Assembly (NCBI GenBank): GCA_947625955.1
Contig: CANQQH010000023.1
Location: 1-11,220 of the forward strand
Direction: 5' to 3'
Length of the DNA: 11,220 bases
DNA from: an uncultured Clostridia bacterium
Lineage (GTDB): Bacteria > Bacillota > Clostridia > Christensenellales > UBA1242
Shown here piece by piece: positions 1 through 7,327 of the stretch. Numbering within the stretch: position 1 is the stretch's first letter; each line of letters opens with the position of its first letter. A model generated the notes under the pieces. That model saw only the letters and a list, made by a program, of their open reading frames with translations, was not told where the DNA came from and ran no database searches. Both the position numbers and the translations under genes were made by a program.

Positions 1-518
1 CCCTTTTTGATGTTTGAAACATGGTCCATGCTTTCGCTCTCTTCAAAGGCAACTTCGTTCCAGTTTTGAAGTTTATACTTTGTGTAGTAGTCGAACATGA
101 ACATACCATTCTTGCTGAGCACTTTTTCAACGTTCTTGAAAAGTGTTTCCCATTCGTCAAAGCGTTCGAGGGTGTTCACCATGTCGTGGTTGCAGGTGAT
201 GAGGTCGAACTTGCCCTTGATTGGCAAGTCATAGATATTTTTCGTCAGGGCGAATTGCATGTTTGGGTACTTCGCTTTGCTATAATCAACCATGCTCTTT
301 GCAACTTCGGTTCCGGCGCATGCAAACCCAGATCTTGAAAAGTGGGCGAGGAACTCACCAGTTCCGCAAGTGATGTCCAAAACAGACTTATACTCAATAT
401 TTTTGTCACGCAAATAGTTCAAAAGATTAACTGCCAAAGATGAAGAAAATCCGCCTTGGTCGGCACTCCATGCAGCAGCATAGTTCATATCAAAAGTGTT
501 CTTGGTGTAGTTTTCCAT
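1..518 (-). CDS. Class I SAM-dependent methyltransferase, N-terminal part (runs off left edge)
   Basis: An open frame reads leftwards from the ATG at 518-516 to the window edge (172 complete codons, no stop), so the C-terminus is missing. Residues 45-55 read SVLDITCGTGE, the glycine-rich SAM-binding motif I of Rossmann-fold methyltransferases. Residue E71 (GTEVAKSM) fits the acidic end of strand 2, and KFDLITCNHDMVN (about 103-115) fits motif IV and the following loop. Family knowledge: this is the Methyltransf_25/11-type fold, which moves a methyl group from SAM to an acceptor; the acceptor cannot be told from this part. The start is supported by a GGAGGG Shine-Dalgarno sequence (minus strand, 524-529) five bases before the ATG. 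The gene is divergent from the DNA polymerase gene and has its own promoter. It is probably a cytosolic small-molecule methyltransferase, but that is inference. Confidence 0.88.
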   Translation of the reverse strand, partial: MENYTKNTFDMNYAAAWSADQGGFSSSLAVNLLNYLRDKNIEYKSVLDITCGTGEFLAHFSRSGFACAGTEVAKSMVDYSKAKYPNMQFALTKNIYDLPIKGKFDLITCNHDMVNTLERFDEWETLFKNVEKVLSKNGMFMFDYYTKYKLQNWNEVAFEESESMDHVSNIKK

Positions 519-545
519 AAGCACCCTCCAATATTATTTGTTCTC

Positions 546-574
546 ATTATATCACATAAAAATTCAAACACAAA
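546..574 (-). promoter_or_regulatory. Promoter of the methyltransferase gene
   Basis: On the minus strand a perfect -10 TATAAT (551-546) is preceded directly by TGA, which makes an extended -10 (TGnTATAAT). A weak -35 (TTTGTG, 574-569) lies 17 bp upstream. Transcription would start near 539-540, leaving a leader of about 22 nt that contains the GGAGGG ribosome binding site. This rests on motif matching only. Confidence 0.6.
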
Positions 575-642
575 CTCTTTTGAGTGTTCTAATAATTTTT
601 TTAATGTTTTTTATTAAAATATACAAAACTCCTTCAAAACGC

Positions 643-671
643 TTGATATCGAACAAATGTTTGAATATAAT
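643..671 (+). promoter_or_regulatory. Sigma-A-type promoter of the Y-family polymerase gene
   Basis: The -35 TTGATA (643-648) and a perfect -10 TATAAT (666-671) are separated by exactly 17 bp, close to the ideal sigma-70/sigma-A promoter. Seven bases past the -10 is position 678, the A of the ATG chosen for the coding region, so the expected transcript has little or no 5' leader. The spacer is filled almost entirely by a LexA operator, so repressor binding would directly block RNA polymerase. Confidence 0.85.
650..663. promoter_or_regulatory. LexA (DinR) SOS operator
   Basis: The 14 bases CGAACAAATGTTTG fit the Bacillus/Clostridium LexA box consensus CGAACRNRYGTTYG at every position. The site sits between the -35 and -10 of the polymerase promoter. 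LexA represses in undamaged cells and is cleaved after DNA damage through RecA filaments, so the gene should be SOS-induced. The same operator contains the upstream in-frame ATG at 657, which argues against that ATG being the start. Confidence 0.9.
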
Positions 672-677
672 AGAGAT

Positions 678-1961
678 ATGAGAAACATATTGCATTCGGA
701 TCTTAATAATTTCTATGCTTCGGTTGAGTGTTTGCTGGATTCTTCGCTCGATGGTTTTCCTGTTGTTGTTTGCGGGAGGGTGGAAGACAGGCACGGAATT
801 GTGCTCGCAAAGAACATGCTTGCAAAGAAGGCTGGCATCACAACAGGTATGGTGCTTTTTGAAGCAAAGAAGCTTTGCCCAGACCTCAAATGCGTTGTTG
901 CAAGGCACGATGTTTATTTGAAATATGCGCGCGCCGTGAGAAAAATATATCTTGACTACACCGACCAAGTTGAGCCCTTTGGCATAGACGAGGCGTGGCT
1001 GGATGTGACGGGCAGCCCAAAATGCGGGAGCGACCCATACCTCATTGCCGAGGAGATTCGCAAACGCGTTAAGGAAGAAATCGGGCTGACCGTTTCAATC
1101 GGCGTGAGTTTTAACAAGGTTTTTGCGAAACTTGGCTCAGACCTCAAAAAACCGGATGCGATCACGGTTATAAGCGAACAAAACTACAAGGACATAGTGT
1201 GGAAGTTGCCAGTAGGGGATCTGCTGTTTGTTGGAAGGGCAACAAAAGAGAAATTCAAAAAGCTTAACATCAACACCATCGGCGACCTTGCGAATTTCAA
1301 AAAAGATTTGATTATCAGCAAACTTGGAAAGTGGGGAGAGGTTTTGTATTCCTATGCTCGGGGTGAGGACCAAAGCCCTGTTAGAAAGTATGAAGAGCGC
1401 GACGAGATAAAGTCGGTTGGAAACAGCCTCACATTCTATCGCGATGTTAAAACTGACGATGATGTTTATGCGCTTCTTTTGCTCTTGGCAGAGAGCGTGG
1501 TTTCAAGGATGAAACATGACGGTTTCAAGCTGGCAAGAACGGTGAGTTTGGTTATCACAACGAACAACCTTGAAAGCAAAATACGAATGACAAAGGCAGA
1601 CCCGGCAACAAATCTCAGCAGCGAAGTTGCTGCAATTGCTTTCAAACTCTTCAAGAAAAACTTCTCATGGAACGATGGTTTGGTTCGCGGACTTGGAATA
1701 AGCCTCAGCGACTTCACAGACCATGCGCAAATGGATTTTTGCAATGAATATTCAAAGCGTGAGAAACTTCAAAAACTTGAAGAAACAGTTGAGAATGTGC
1801 GCGATAGGTTCGGTCGGGGCATAATAAATAAGGGAATAATCTTCACGGATGAACATATGAAAGAAATGGATATTCGCGGTGAACTTTGCCCACTTTCAAA
1901 AGAAAAAAAGAACGCCTCACCAATATACTCATCCTATGACTTATATAACGCTAAAAATTGA
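678..1961 (+). CDS. dinB: Y-family DNA polymerase, DinB/Pol IV type
   Basis: A 427-residue translesion polymerase that copies past damaged template bases at low fidelity. HSDLNNFYASVE (6-17) carries the first metal-binding aspartate D8, and Y13 takes the steric-gate position that is Phe in E. coli Pol IV. VEPFGIDEAWLDVTGS (98-113) gives the catalytic pair D104/E105, and SIGVSFNKVFAKLGSDLKKPD (140-160) is the conserved palm segment. A helix-hairpin-helix thumb region (about 183-205, VGRATKEKF...TIGDLA) follows, then a little-finger domain (about 248-345). QMDFC (351-355) lies where relatives carry a clamp-binding QLxLF motif, so beta-clamp contact may be weak. The start at 678 is preferred over the in-frame ATG at 657, because 657 lies inside the LexA site and upstream of the -10. 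Neither start has a Shine-Dalgarno sequence, so translation is probably leaderless. The gene converges on a small unknown gene. Confidence 0.95.
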   Translation: MRNILHSDLNNFYASVECLLDSSLDGFPVVVCGRVEDRHGIVLAKNMLAKKAGITTGMVLFEAKKLCPDLKCVVARHDVYLKYARAVRKIYLDYTDQVEPFGIDEAWLDVTGSPKCGSDPYLIAEEIRKRVKEEIGLTVSIGVSFNKVFAKLGSDLKKPDAITVISEQNYKDIVWKLPVGDLLFVGRATKEKFKKLNINTIGDLANFKKDLIISKLGKWGEVLYSYARGEDQSPVRKYEERDEIKSVGNSLTFYRDVKTDDDVYALLLLLAESVVSRMKHDGFKLARTVSLVITTNNLESKIRMTKADPATNLSSEVAAIAFKLFKKNFSWNDGLVRGLGISLSDFTDHAQMDFCNEYSKREKLQKLEETVENVRDRFGRGIINKGIIFTDEHMKEMDIRGELCPLSKEKKNASPIYSSYDLYNAKN

Positions 1962-2026
1962 TTTTTGAATTTTCAAATGTAAAAAATCACGAAAATACAT
2001 CGAAATTGTACAAATGAAATTTTATT

Positions 2027-2257
2027 TTAGTTAATTTCAACAAACCAAACAAAGCCGTCAAGAAACAAAAAACGCTCCTCATAGCCGATGCGAACGGTGT
2101 AGCGGACGCCCATTCCACCGCCTTTTGTGCTGGCGCGTGGGCGGGAATCAAGGATTTTGTCGATAACAAACTCTTTTCCGTCCTCCCAAAGTATTGAAAG
2201 CGGGATGATCTCGCCGTTATATTTCATTATTGCTTTGACTGAAACATCTTTTCTCAT
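2027..2257 (-). CDS. Small conserved hypothetical protein (76 aa)
   Basis: A 76-residue protein with no recognised function. Features visible: an N-terminal MRKDVSVKAIMKYNGEIIPL segment, then a tryptophan-containing IPLSILWEDGKEFVIDKILD stretch (18-37), a basic RPRASTKGGGMGVRYTVRI segment (39-57) and a hydrophobic C-terminus ending FLFLDGFVWFVEIN. It looks like a small all-beta protein; there is no signal peptide or membrane segment. From memory, short proteins of this pattern occur in many Clostridia, often near Y-family polymerase genes, but I could not verify this. No Shine-Dalgarno sequence precedes the ATG. A possible -10 TATAAT lies at 2321-2316 on the minus strand, giving a leader of about 50 nt. 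The gene converges on dinB with a 65-bp gap and no clear terminator between them. Composition and plausible sequence make it a real gene, not a shadow. Confidence 0.72.
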   Translation of the reverse strand: MRKDVSVKAIMKYNGEIIPLSILWEDGKEFVIDKILDSRPRASTKGGGMGVRYTVRIGYEERFLFLDGFVWFVEIN

Positions 2258-2330
2258 ATATTTAGTGTTTGCAATAAGTTTTTAATTAAACATGCTCAAA
2301 TAAAAAACGCAAAAAATTATAAAAATTGCG

Positions 2331-2361
2331 CAAAAAACACCCCAAAATCTTTGTTTTGGGG
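2331..2361 (-). terminator. Rho-independent terminator of the pyruvate:ferredoxin oxidoreductase gene
   Basis: Read on the minus strand, CCCCAAAA (2361-2354) pairs with TTTTGGGG (2347-2340) around a six-base loop. It is followed by TG and a run of six T (2337-2332). It begins about 20 bases past the stop codon of the oxidoreductase gene and separates it from the 76-residue protein gene downstream on the same strand. Confidence 0.85.
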
Positions 2362-2382
2362 TTAAATTTTGATTTTTTCAGG

Positions 2383-5300
2383 TTATTTTGCAGCCATTTT
2401 CGTGTATTTCATGAGCCTGTTTTTTGCATAGCTTTCAGCTCCTGAGAACAGTCTGTTTGCGGTGTCAGGGGAAGATTTTGCCAAGGTGAAGTATCTTGAT
2501 TGTGTCTTCAAAAAGTCTGCATATGGTTGGCTTGCAAATGGTGGGTCGATTGTCATGCCAGTGTCAGGATTATATCTATACAGATTCCAATAGCCTGAGA
2601 GTACGGCTTGTTTTTGTTGCTCATTTGAAGTTGACATGTCTGTTCCGTGGTTGATGCAAGGGCAGTAGGCAATAACGATTGATGGGCCGTTGTGCTCTTC
2701 GGCTTCTTTGAAGGCTGTTATTGTTTGCTGCATATTCGCTCCAAGAGCAACGCTCGCAACATACACATTTGGATAGTTCATGGCAATCGCGCCAAGGTCT
2801 TTCTTGTTTGTCTTTTTTCCGTCGGCTGCGAACTTGGCAACAGCGCCCATTGGGGTTGCTTTGCTTGCTTGGCCGCCGGTGTTTGAATATACCTCAGTGT
2901 CAAGAACAAGCACGCGGATTTTCTCATTTGAGTGAAGCGCGTGGTCAAGGCCGCCAAAGCCGATATCATATGCCCAACCATCGCCGCCAACAATCCAAAC
3001 TGTGCTATCGAATAGGCTTGCGTTTAGGCTATAAAGTTCTTTCAAAAGATAGGTTGGCTTTTGAGAAAGGAGGCTAAGCAAAGTTTGTTTGATTTTCTCA
3101 TTAACTTTTTCATCTTTCTTCTCAGCCCCTCTCCAAGTTTTCAAGAGAGTGATGAGAGATGGAGTGATGTTTTCTTCGCTCAAAGTCTGTTTTGAAAGTG
3201 CGACGATTTGGTCAACGAGCATATTGAGCTTTTCGCGGTTCTTGATGGAAGATTTCTTTATTCCAAGCCCGAACTCGGCATTATCCTCAAAGAGGCTGTT
3301 TGCCCAAGCTGGACCATAGCCGTTTTTGTCTTTTGTGTATGGGCAGGTTGGGGAAGAACCACCATATATGCTAGAACATCCGGTTGCGTTTGCAATAATC
3401 AAGTTTTTGCCATAGAGTTGAGTGAGAAGTTTGATGTATGGAGTTTCGCCGCAACCAGCGCAGGCACCTGAAAACTCAAAGAGCGGTTTTTGGAACTGAC
3501 TTCCCTTGACGGTGTCTTTCTTGAAGATTGTTTCAACATTTTCATGGTCCTTCACAAGCGCGTATTTTTTCTTCTCTTCGCTGAATATCTCGTTTGGAAG
3601 AACCATCTTTATTGCTTTTTCTTTTGCTGGGCAGATATGCGCGCAGTTTCCGCAGCCTGTGCAGTCCATTGGGCTGACTTGGATCTTGAAGTCGTAGCCC
3701 GGAACGCCAGCAGCTGGGATTGCGCCAAGTTGCTTGCTCTCTTTTGAGTTTTCTTTCACAAGGTATGGGCGAATGCAGGCATGAGGGCAAACCATTGAGC
3801 ACATGTTGCATTGAATACATTTCTCTTTGTCCCAATATGGAAGGGCGTTGGCGATGTTGCGTTTTTCGAAAGCGCTAGTTCCCGTTGGAACTTCGCCAGT
3901 TGGGTTGAAAGCCGAAACTTTTAACGAGTCGCCCGAAAGAGTCATGATTGGCTTGATATAGTTATTGTAGTAGTCGCTTGAAACAGGGTCGTCGCTATGC
4001 TCCTCTGCGCTTGGTTCAAGGCATGGCGAGGTGAGAGGAATGAGTTTGAGCTCGTTTTCTGCAAGGTCGATGGCCTGCATGTTCATTTGAAGAACGTGCT
4101 CACCCTTCGACGCATAGGTCTTCTTTGCAAACTCTTTTATCATGTTTATTGGCGCGCCGCCCTTGAAGAAGCCTGAAACCTCAAAAAATGCGGTTTGCAT
4201 GATGAGGTTGATGCGGCGATTGAGCCCAACTTTGTTTGCGATAGCCTCGGCGTCGATAACATAGAATTTGAGTTTTTTCTTCTTGATTGTTTCCTTCACG
4301 GAGTTTGGAAGGTCGCGGCTCAGGTCGTTTATTGGCGCATTGAGCAGGAATATTCCGCCATTTTTGATGCCGGCAAGCACATCGAACTTTCTAAGGAAGG
4401 TCTTGTTGTGGCAGGCGATGAGGTCGCAGTCGGTCACGAGGTATGGCGCCGTTATCTTTTCTTTTGACAGGCGCATGTGCGATGTTGTAACGCTGCCAGA
4501 CTTCTTGCTGTCATAAACGAAGTAGGCTTGCGCGAACAAGTGCGCTTCTTCGCCGATGATCTTGACCGTGTTCTTGTTTGCGCTGACAGTTCCGTCGGAG
4601 CCGAGGCCATAGAACTTGCAGGTGATGGTCGATTCGTTTTCGAGGTTGACATGCTTAGATGGTTTGAGCGAGGTGAAAGTCACATCATCTTCAATTCCAA
4701 CCGTGAAGTGGTTCTTTGGATTCTTTTGCGCCATGTTTTCAAAAACTTGGAAAGCGTTTGTTGGCGTGAAGTCCTTGCTGGAAATTCCATAGCGGCCGCC
4801 GAGAACTGGCAAAGATATGCCATACTCGTTGAGCGCGGAGATAACATCGAGGGCAAGAGGCTCAAAAGTTGCGCCGCTTTCTTTTGTTCGGTCAAGAACG
4901 GTGATGATCTTTGCTGTGCTTGGAATTTTGCTCAAAAATGCTTTTGAATCAAATGGGCGATAGAGCCTAACTTTGATTGCACCAACCTTGTTGCCTTGCT
5001 TTGCAAGTTTTTCGGCAAGCGAGATAACAACATCGGCGCCTGAACCCATTGCAACAACAACATATTCAGCGTCTTTTGCACCATAGTATTCAAAAGCCGA
5101 ATAGTTTCTGCCTGTGAGCTTATAGAACTCTTTGAATGTTTGGTTCACAATGCTAGGCACGGCTTGATAATACTTGTTTTGCGCCTCGCGTGCTTGGAAA
5201 AACACGTCTTCATTTTGCGCGGTTCCGCGTTGAGTTGGATGCGATGGAGTGAGGGCGCGAGATTTGAAACGTTCAATGGCGTCGAAAGGTGTCATTGCCC

Positions 5301-5871
5301 TGACAACACTTTCATCAATTTGCTCAATGGTGTTTATTTCATGACTGGTCCTGAAACCATCGAAGAAATGCACGAAAGGAAGCGAGGCTTTCAAACTTGC
5401 AACATGGCTGATGAGCGCCATGTCCTCAGCCTCTTGAACAGACGAGCTTGCAAGGAAACAGAATCCTGTTGAACGCACGCCCATAACATCGCTGTGGTCG
5501 CCGAAGATTGAGAGCGCGTGAGTTGCGATTGACCTTGCGGCAACGTGAATAACGCAAGGGAGCATCTCGCCCGCGATTTTATACATGTTTGGAATCATGA
5601 GAAGGAGACCTTGCGACGACGTGAATGTGGTTGAAAGGCTTCCACCTGTGAGCGCACCATGAAGCGCGCCGGCAGCACCCGCCTCAGACTGCATTTCAAG
5701 GAGCGATACCGTTTGACCCATGATGTTTTTCTTGCCCTTGCTTGCCCAGGTGTCAACATTTTCAGCCATTGGCGAGGAAGGGGTGATAGGATAGATAACT
5801 GCCATTTCGCTGAGCATATACGCCATGCTTGCGGCGGCGGAGTTACCATCGGTTGTTATGTATTTTTTCAT
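2383..5871 (-). CDS. nifJ: Pyruvate:ferredoxin (flavodoxin) oxidoreductase, single-chain
   Basis: A 1162-residue thiamine-diphosphate iron-sulfur enzyme that converts pyruvate and CoA to acetyl-CoA and CO2, passing electrons to ferredoxin; it is the usual pyruvate entry step in anaerobes. YPITPSSPMAE (27-37) with T30, E63 and R113 matches the pyruvate/TPP pocket, with numbering offset by one from the Desulfovibrio africanus enzyme as I remember it. A CoA/transketolase C-like region covers about 265-400. Two 4Fe-4S motifs follow: C685/C688/C691/C695 and C737/C740/C743/C747. C804, C807, C832 and C1070 fit the ligands of the cluster near TPP. GGDGWAYDIG (962-971) is the TPP/Mg motif. The protein ends about where most family members do and lacks the extra C-terminal domain of the D. 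africanus enzyme. The start at 5871 has a GAGGTGT ribosome site (5881-5875). An upstream in-frame ATG (5934) falls in the promoter and is rejected. All key residues are present. Confidence 0.97.
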   Translation of the reverse strand: MKKYITTDGNSAAASMAYMLSEMAVIYPITPSSPMAENVDTWASKGKKNIMGQTVSLLEMQSEAGAAGALHGALTGGSLSTTFTSSQGLLLMIPNMYKIAGEMLPCVIHVAARSIATHALSIFGDHSDVMGVRSTGFCFLASSSVQEAEDMALISHVASLKASLPFVHFFDGFRTSHEINTIEQIDESVVRAMTPFDAIERFKSRALTPSHPTQRGTAQNEDVFFQAREAQNKYYQAVPSIVNQTFKEFYKLTGRNYSAFEYYGAKDAEYVVVAMGSGADVVISLAEKLAKQGNKVGAIKVRLYRPFDSKAFLSKIPSTAKIITVLDRTKESGATFEPLALDVISALNEYGISLPVLGGRYGISSKDFTPTNAFQVFENMAQKNPKNHFTVGIEDDVTFTSLKPSKHVNLENESTITCKFYGLGSDGTVSANKNTVKIIGEEAHLFAQAYFVYDSKKSGSVTTSHMRLSKEKITAPYLVTDCDLIACHNKTFLRKFDVLAGIKNGGIFLLNAPINDLSRDLPNSVKETIKKKKLKFYVIDAEAIANKVGLNRRINLIMQTAFFEVSGFFKGGAPINMIKEFAKKTYASKGEHVLQMNMQAIDLAENELKLIPLTSPCLEPSAEEHSDDPVSSDYYNNYIKPIMTLSGDSLKVSAFNPTGEVPTGTSAFEKRNIANALPYWDKEKCIQCNMCSMVCPHACIRPYLVKENSKESKQLGAIPAAGVPGYDFKIQVSPMDCTGCGNCAHICPAKEKAIKMVLPNEIFSEEKKKYALVKDHENVETIFKKDTVKGSQFQKPLFEFSGACAGCGETPYIKLLTQLYGKNLIIANATGCSSIYGGSSPTCPYTKDKNGYGPAWANSLFEDNAEFGLGIKKSSIKNREKLNMLVDQIVALSKQTLSEENITPSLITLLKTWRGAEKKDEKVNEKIKQTLLSLLSQKPTYLLKELYSLNASLFDSTVWIVGGDGWAYDIGFGGLDHALHSNEKIRVLVLDTEVYSNTGGQASKATPMGAVAKFAADGKKTNKKDLGAIAMNYPNVYVASVALGANMQQTITAFKEAEEHNGPSIVIAYCPCINHGTDMSTSNEQQKQAVLSGYWNLYRYNPDTGMTIDPPFASQPYADFLKTQSRYFTLAKSSPDTANRLFSGAESYAKNRLMKYTKMAAK

Positions 5872-5904
5872 TTTACACCTCAAACATAATTTGATAATGA
5901 TTTT

Positions 5905-5934
5905 ATTATAGAATAATATTAAAATTTTAGTCAA
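5905..5934 (-). promoter_or_regulatory. Promoter of the pyruvate:ferredoxin oxidoreductase gene
   Basis: On the minus strand, the -35 TTGACT (5934-5929) and a perfect -10 TATAAT (5910-5905) are separated by 18 bp. The predicted start near 5898 gives a leader of about 27 nt holding the GAGGTGT ribosome binding site. The motif quality fits strong, constitutive expression. It shares the 120-bp gap with the divergent truA promoter without overlapping it. Confidence 0.8.
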
Positions 5935-5976
5935 ATTAAAAAGATTAAAAAATCTATTTCTTTATCGTGAAAACTA

Positions 5977-5985
5977 TGATATACT
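5977..5985 (+). promoter_or_regulatory. Extended -10 promoter of truA
   Basis: TGATATACT (5977-5985) is an extended -10 (TGn followed by TATACT). The possible -35 (TTTCTT, 5957-5962) at 17 bp is poor, as is common for extended -10 promoters. The seventh base past the -10 is 5992, the A of the truA ATG, and no Shine-Dalgarno sequence lies between them. This implies a leaderless transcript, with the same geometry as the dinB promoter. Confidence 0.6.
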
Positions 5986-5991
5986 CGTTTT

Positions 5992-6729
5992 ATGGGAAGA
6001 ATCAAACTTGTTGTTGAATATGACGGAACTAACTTCGCGGGCTACCAGGTTCAGCCGGGGAAGAGGACAGTTCAAGGCGAACTTGAAAAGGCACTTGAAA
6101 GCATTTTTCAAACAAAGGTGACAACTTTTGCATCAGGGCGAACAGACGCGAAAGTTCACGCGCTTCATCAGGTTGTGCATTTTGATATGCCGCACGAGAT
6201 AAAAAACACCCACCTTGACGACAGCCTAAACGCCTTTTTGCCAAGCGATATTAGGGTTGTTTCTTTTCAGCGCGTTTCAAGTGAGTTTGACGCGCGCTTT
6301 TCTCCAAAGAAAAAGACCTATGGCTACAAGTTTTATCTCTCGCGCTGTGAAAGGCCGCTCTATTTGAACAGGGCGCTGAGAGTCAATGAAAATATCAACA
6401 TTGAAAAGATGCAGAGTGCTGCAAAACTCTTTGTTGGAACGCATGATTTCTCGTCGTTTGTTTCGAAAAAAAGCGGGAAGACAAACTTCGTGAGAACAAT
6501 ATATTCGTGCGAGATTGTGAAAACAACAGAAAACGAATATATGCTGAAAATTACGGGCAATGGATTTTTGTATAACATGGTGCGAATCATAATGGGAACA
6601 CTCCTTTTTGTTGGCGAAGGGAAGTTTGAAGAAGATTGCATTAATAAAATCCTTGAAGCCAAGAGCCGAAAGATGGCAGGAAAGACCGCACCGCCCTATG
6701 CTCTATACCTTTTGGATGTTGAATACTAG
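5992..6729 (+). CDS. truA: tRNA pseudouridine(38-40) synthase TruA
   Basis: A 245-residue enzyme that isomerises uridines 38-40 in the anticodon stem of many tRNAs. IKLVVEYDGTNFAGYQVQP (4-22) is the conserved N-terminal strand. ASGRTDAKVHALHQVVHFD (47-65) contains the catalytic aspartate D52, equivalent to D60 of the E. coli protein. FSPKKKTYGYKF (about 104-115) and the C-terminal NGFLYNMVRIIMGTLLFVGEGK complete the family pattern, and the length is normal. truA next to rplM-rpsI is a common Firmicutes arrangement. The ECF-transporter genes often found upstream are absent here; a divergent oxidoreductase gene takes that place. There is no Shine-Dalgarno sequence before the ATG, which lies seven bases past a -10, so translation is probably leaderless. 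Confidence 0.96.
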   Translation: MGRIKLVVEYDGTNFAGYQVQPGKRTVQGELEKALESIFQTKVTTFASGRTDAKVHALHQVVHFDMPHEIKNTHLDDSLNAFLPSDIRVVSFQRVSSEFDARFSPKKKTYGYKFYLSRCERPLYLNRALRVNENINIEKMQSAAKLFVGTHDFSSFVSKKSGKTNFVRTIYSCEIVKTTENEYMLKITGNGFLYNMVRIIMGTLLFVGEGKFEEDCINKILEAKSRKMAGKTAPPYALYLLDVEY

Positions 6730-6766
6730 ATAGGGAAAAAATATTGCGAAAAAAATAAAAAAATTA

Positions 6767-6795
6767 TTGACTTATTTGTTTTTATATTATAGAAT
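6767..6795 (+). promoter_or_regulatory. Promoter of rplM-rpsI
   Basis: The -35 TTGACT (6767-6772) and -10 TAGAAT (6790-6795) are separated by 17 bp, in an AT-rich stretch starting about 40 bases past truA. The predicted transcription start is near 6802. The ribosomal protein genes can therefore be expressed independently of truA. Confidence 0.7.
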
Positions 6796-6801
6796 ATCAA
6801 A

Positions 6802-6878
6802 GCATAGTTCATCTTGAAAAGTGACCCGTTAGCTTTTTTAGGTAAACAATTCATAGCAAATTTTAAGGAAAAGTAAAA
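6802..6878 (+). promoter_or_regulatory. 5' leader of rplM, possible autoregulatory site
   Basis: About 77 transcribed bases lie between the predicted start and the rplM ATG. They hold a short GC-containing patch (GACCCGTTAGC at 6823-6833, then AGGTAAAC at 6839-6846) able to form only a weak GTgACC/GGTaaAC stem, and the AAGGA ribosome binding site at 6865-6869. Known biology: many Firmicutes carry an L13 leader RNA here that binds the ribosomal protein. I cannot confirm a match to that family by eye. Confidence 0.3.
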
Positions 6879-7319
6879 ATGAAAACATATCTACATAATC
6901 CCGCAGACAAATCAACTAAGTGGTATATAGTTGACGCAACTGACATGCCTCTTGGCAGACTTGCAAGTCAAGTTGCAGCAATCCTCCGCGGAAAGAACAA
7001 ACCAGAATTCACTCCAAACGTTGACGCCGGCGACCATGTTATCGTTATTAATACCGACAAGGTTGTTTTGACCGGTAAGAAAGTGGAGCAGAAGTATTAT
7101 CGTTACCACACAGGCTATATTGGTGGGCTCAAAGAAGTTCAATACAAAGACATGCTCGCCGAAAAGAGCGACAAATCTGTTTATCTCGCCGTTAAAGGTA
7201 TGCTCCCAAAGAACAGAATCGGCAGACAAATGATCAAGAAACTCAGAGTCTATAAGGATGCAAATCATGGTCATGAAGCTCAAAAACCAGAACTTGTTAC
7301 CTTAGAAGGCAAAAGGTAG
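6879..7319 (+). CDS. rplM: 50S ribosomal protein L13 (uL13)
   Basis: A 146-residue large-subunit ribosomal protein of normal length. Hallmarks: KWYIVDATDMPLGRLAS (14-30), ILRGKNKPEFTPNVDAGDHVIVIN (35-58), YYRYHTGYIGGLK (78-90) and the AVKGMLPKNRIGRQM (104-118) segment. It assembles early on 23S rRNA. An AAGGA site lies nine bases before the ATG. It is cotranscribed with rpsI, which follows after an 8-base gap, the near-universal bacterial pair. Confidence 0.98.
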   Translation: MKTYLHNPADKSTKWYIVDATDMPLGRLASQVAAILRGKNKPEFTPNVDAGDHVIVINTDKVVLTGKKVEQKYYRYHTGYIGGLKEVQYKDMLAEKSDKSVYLAVKGMLPKNRIGRQMIKKLRVYKDANHGHEAQKPELVTLEGKR

Positions 7320-7327
7320 GATAAAAT

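Noticed and set aside
564..968. Open frame on the minus strand across the dinB promoter and 5' end (134 codons), and similar antisense frames inside dinB
   Set aside because: They overlap a polymerase gene with intact catalytic motifs, and their translations show no family pattern or ribosome binding site.
2258..2330. Leaderless start for the 76-residue protein gene, as at dinB and truA
   Set aside because: The bases where the -10 should lie (AACACT, 2269-2264) match only three of six positions; the nearest good TATAAT is about 60 bases upstream of the ATG.
2692..5472. Several plus-strand open frames of 60-156 codons opposite the oxidoreductase gene
   Set aside because: They are shadows of a long gene with all cofactor motifs present; their translations show no recognisable domains.
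5872..5934. N-terminal extension of the oxidoreductase from the upstream ATG at 5934
   Set aside because: That ATG overlaps the -35 element, while the downstream ATG at 5871 has a good ribosome binding site and begins the conserved family N-terminus.
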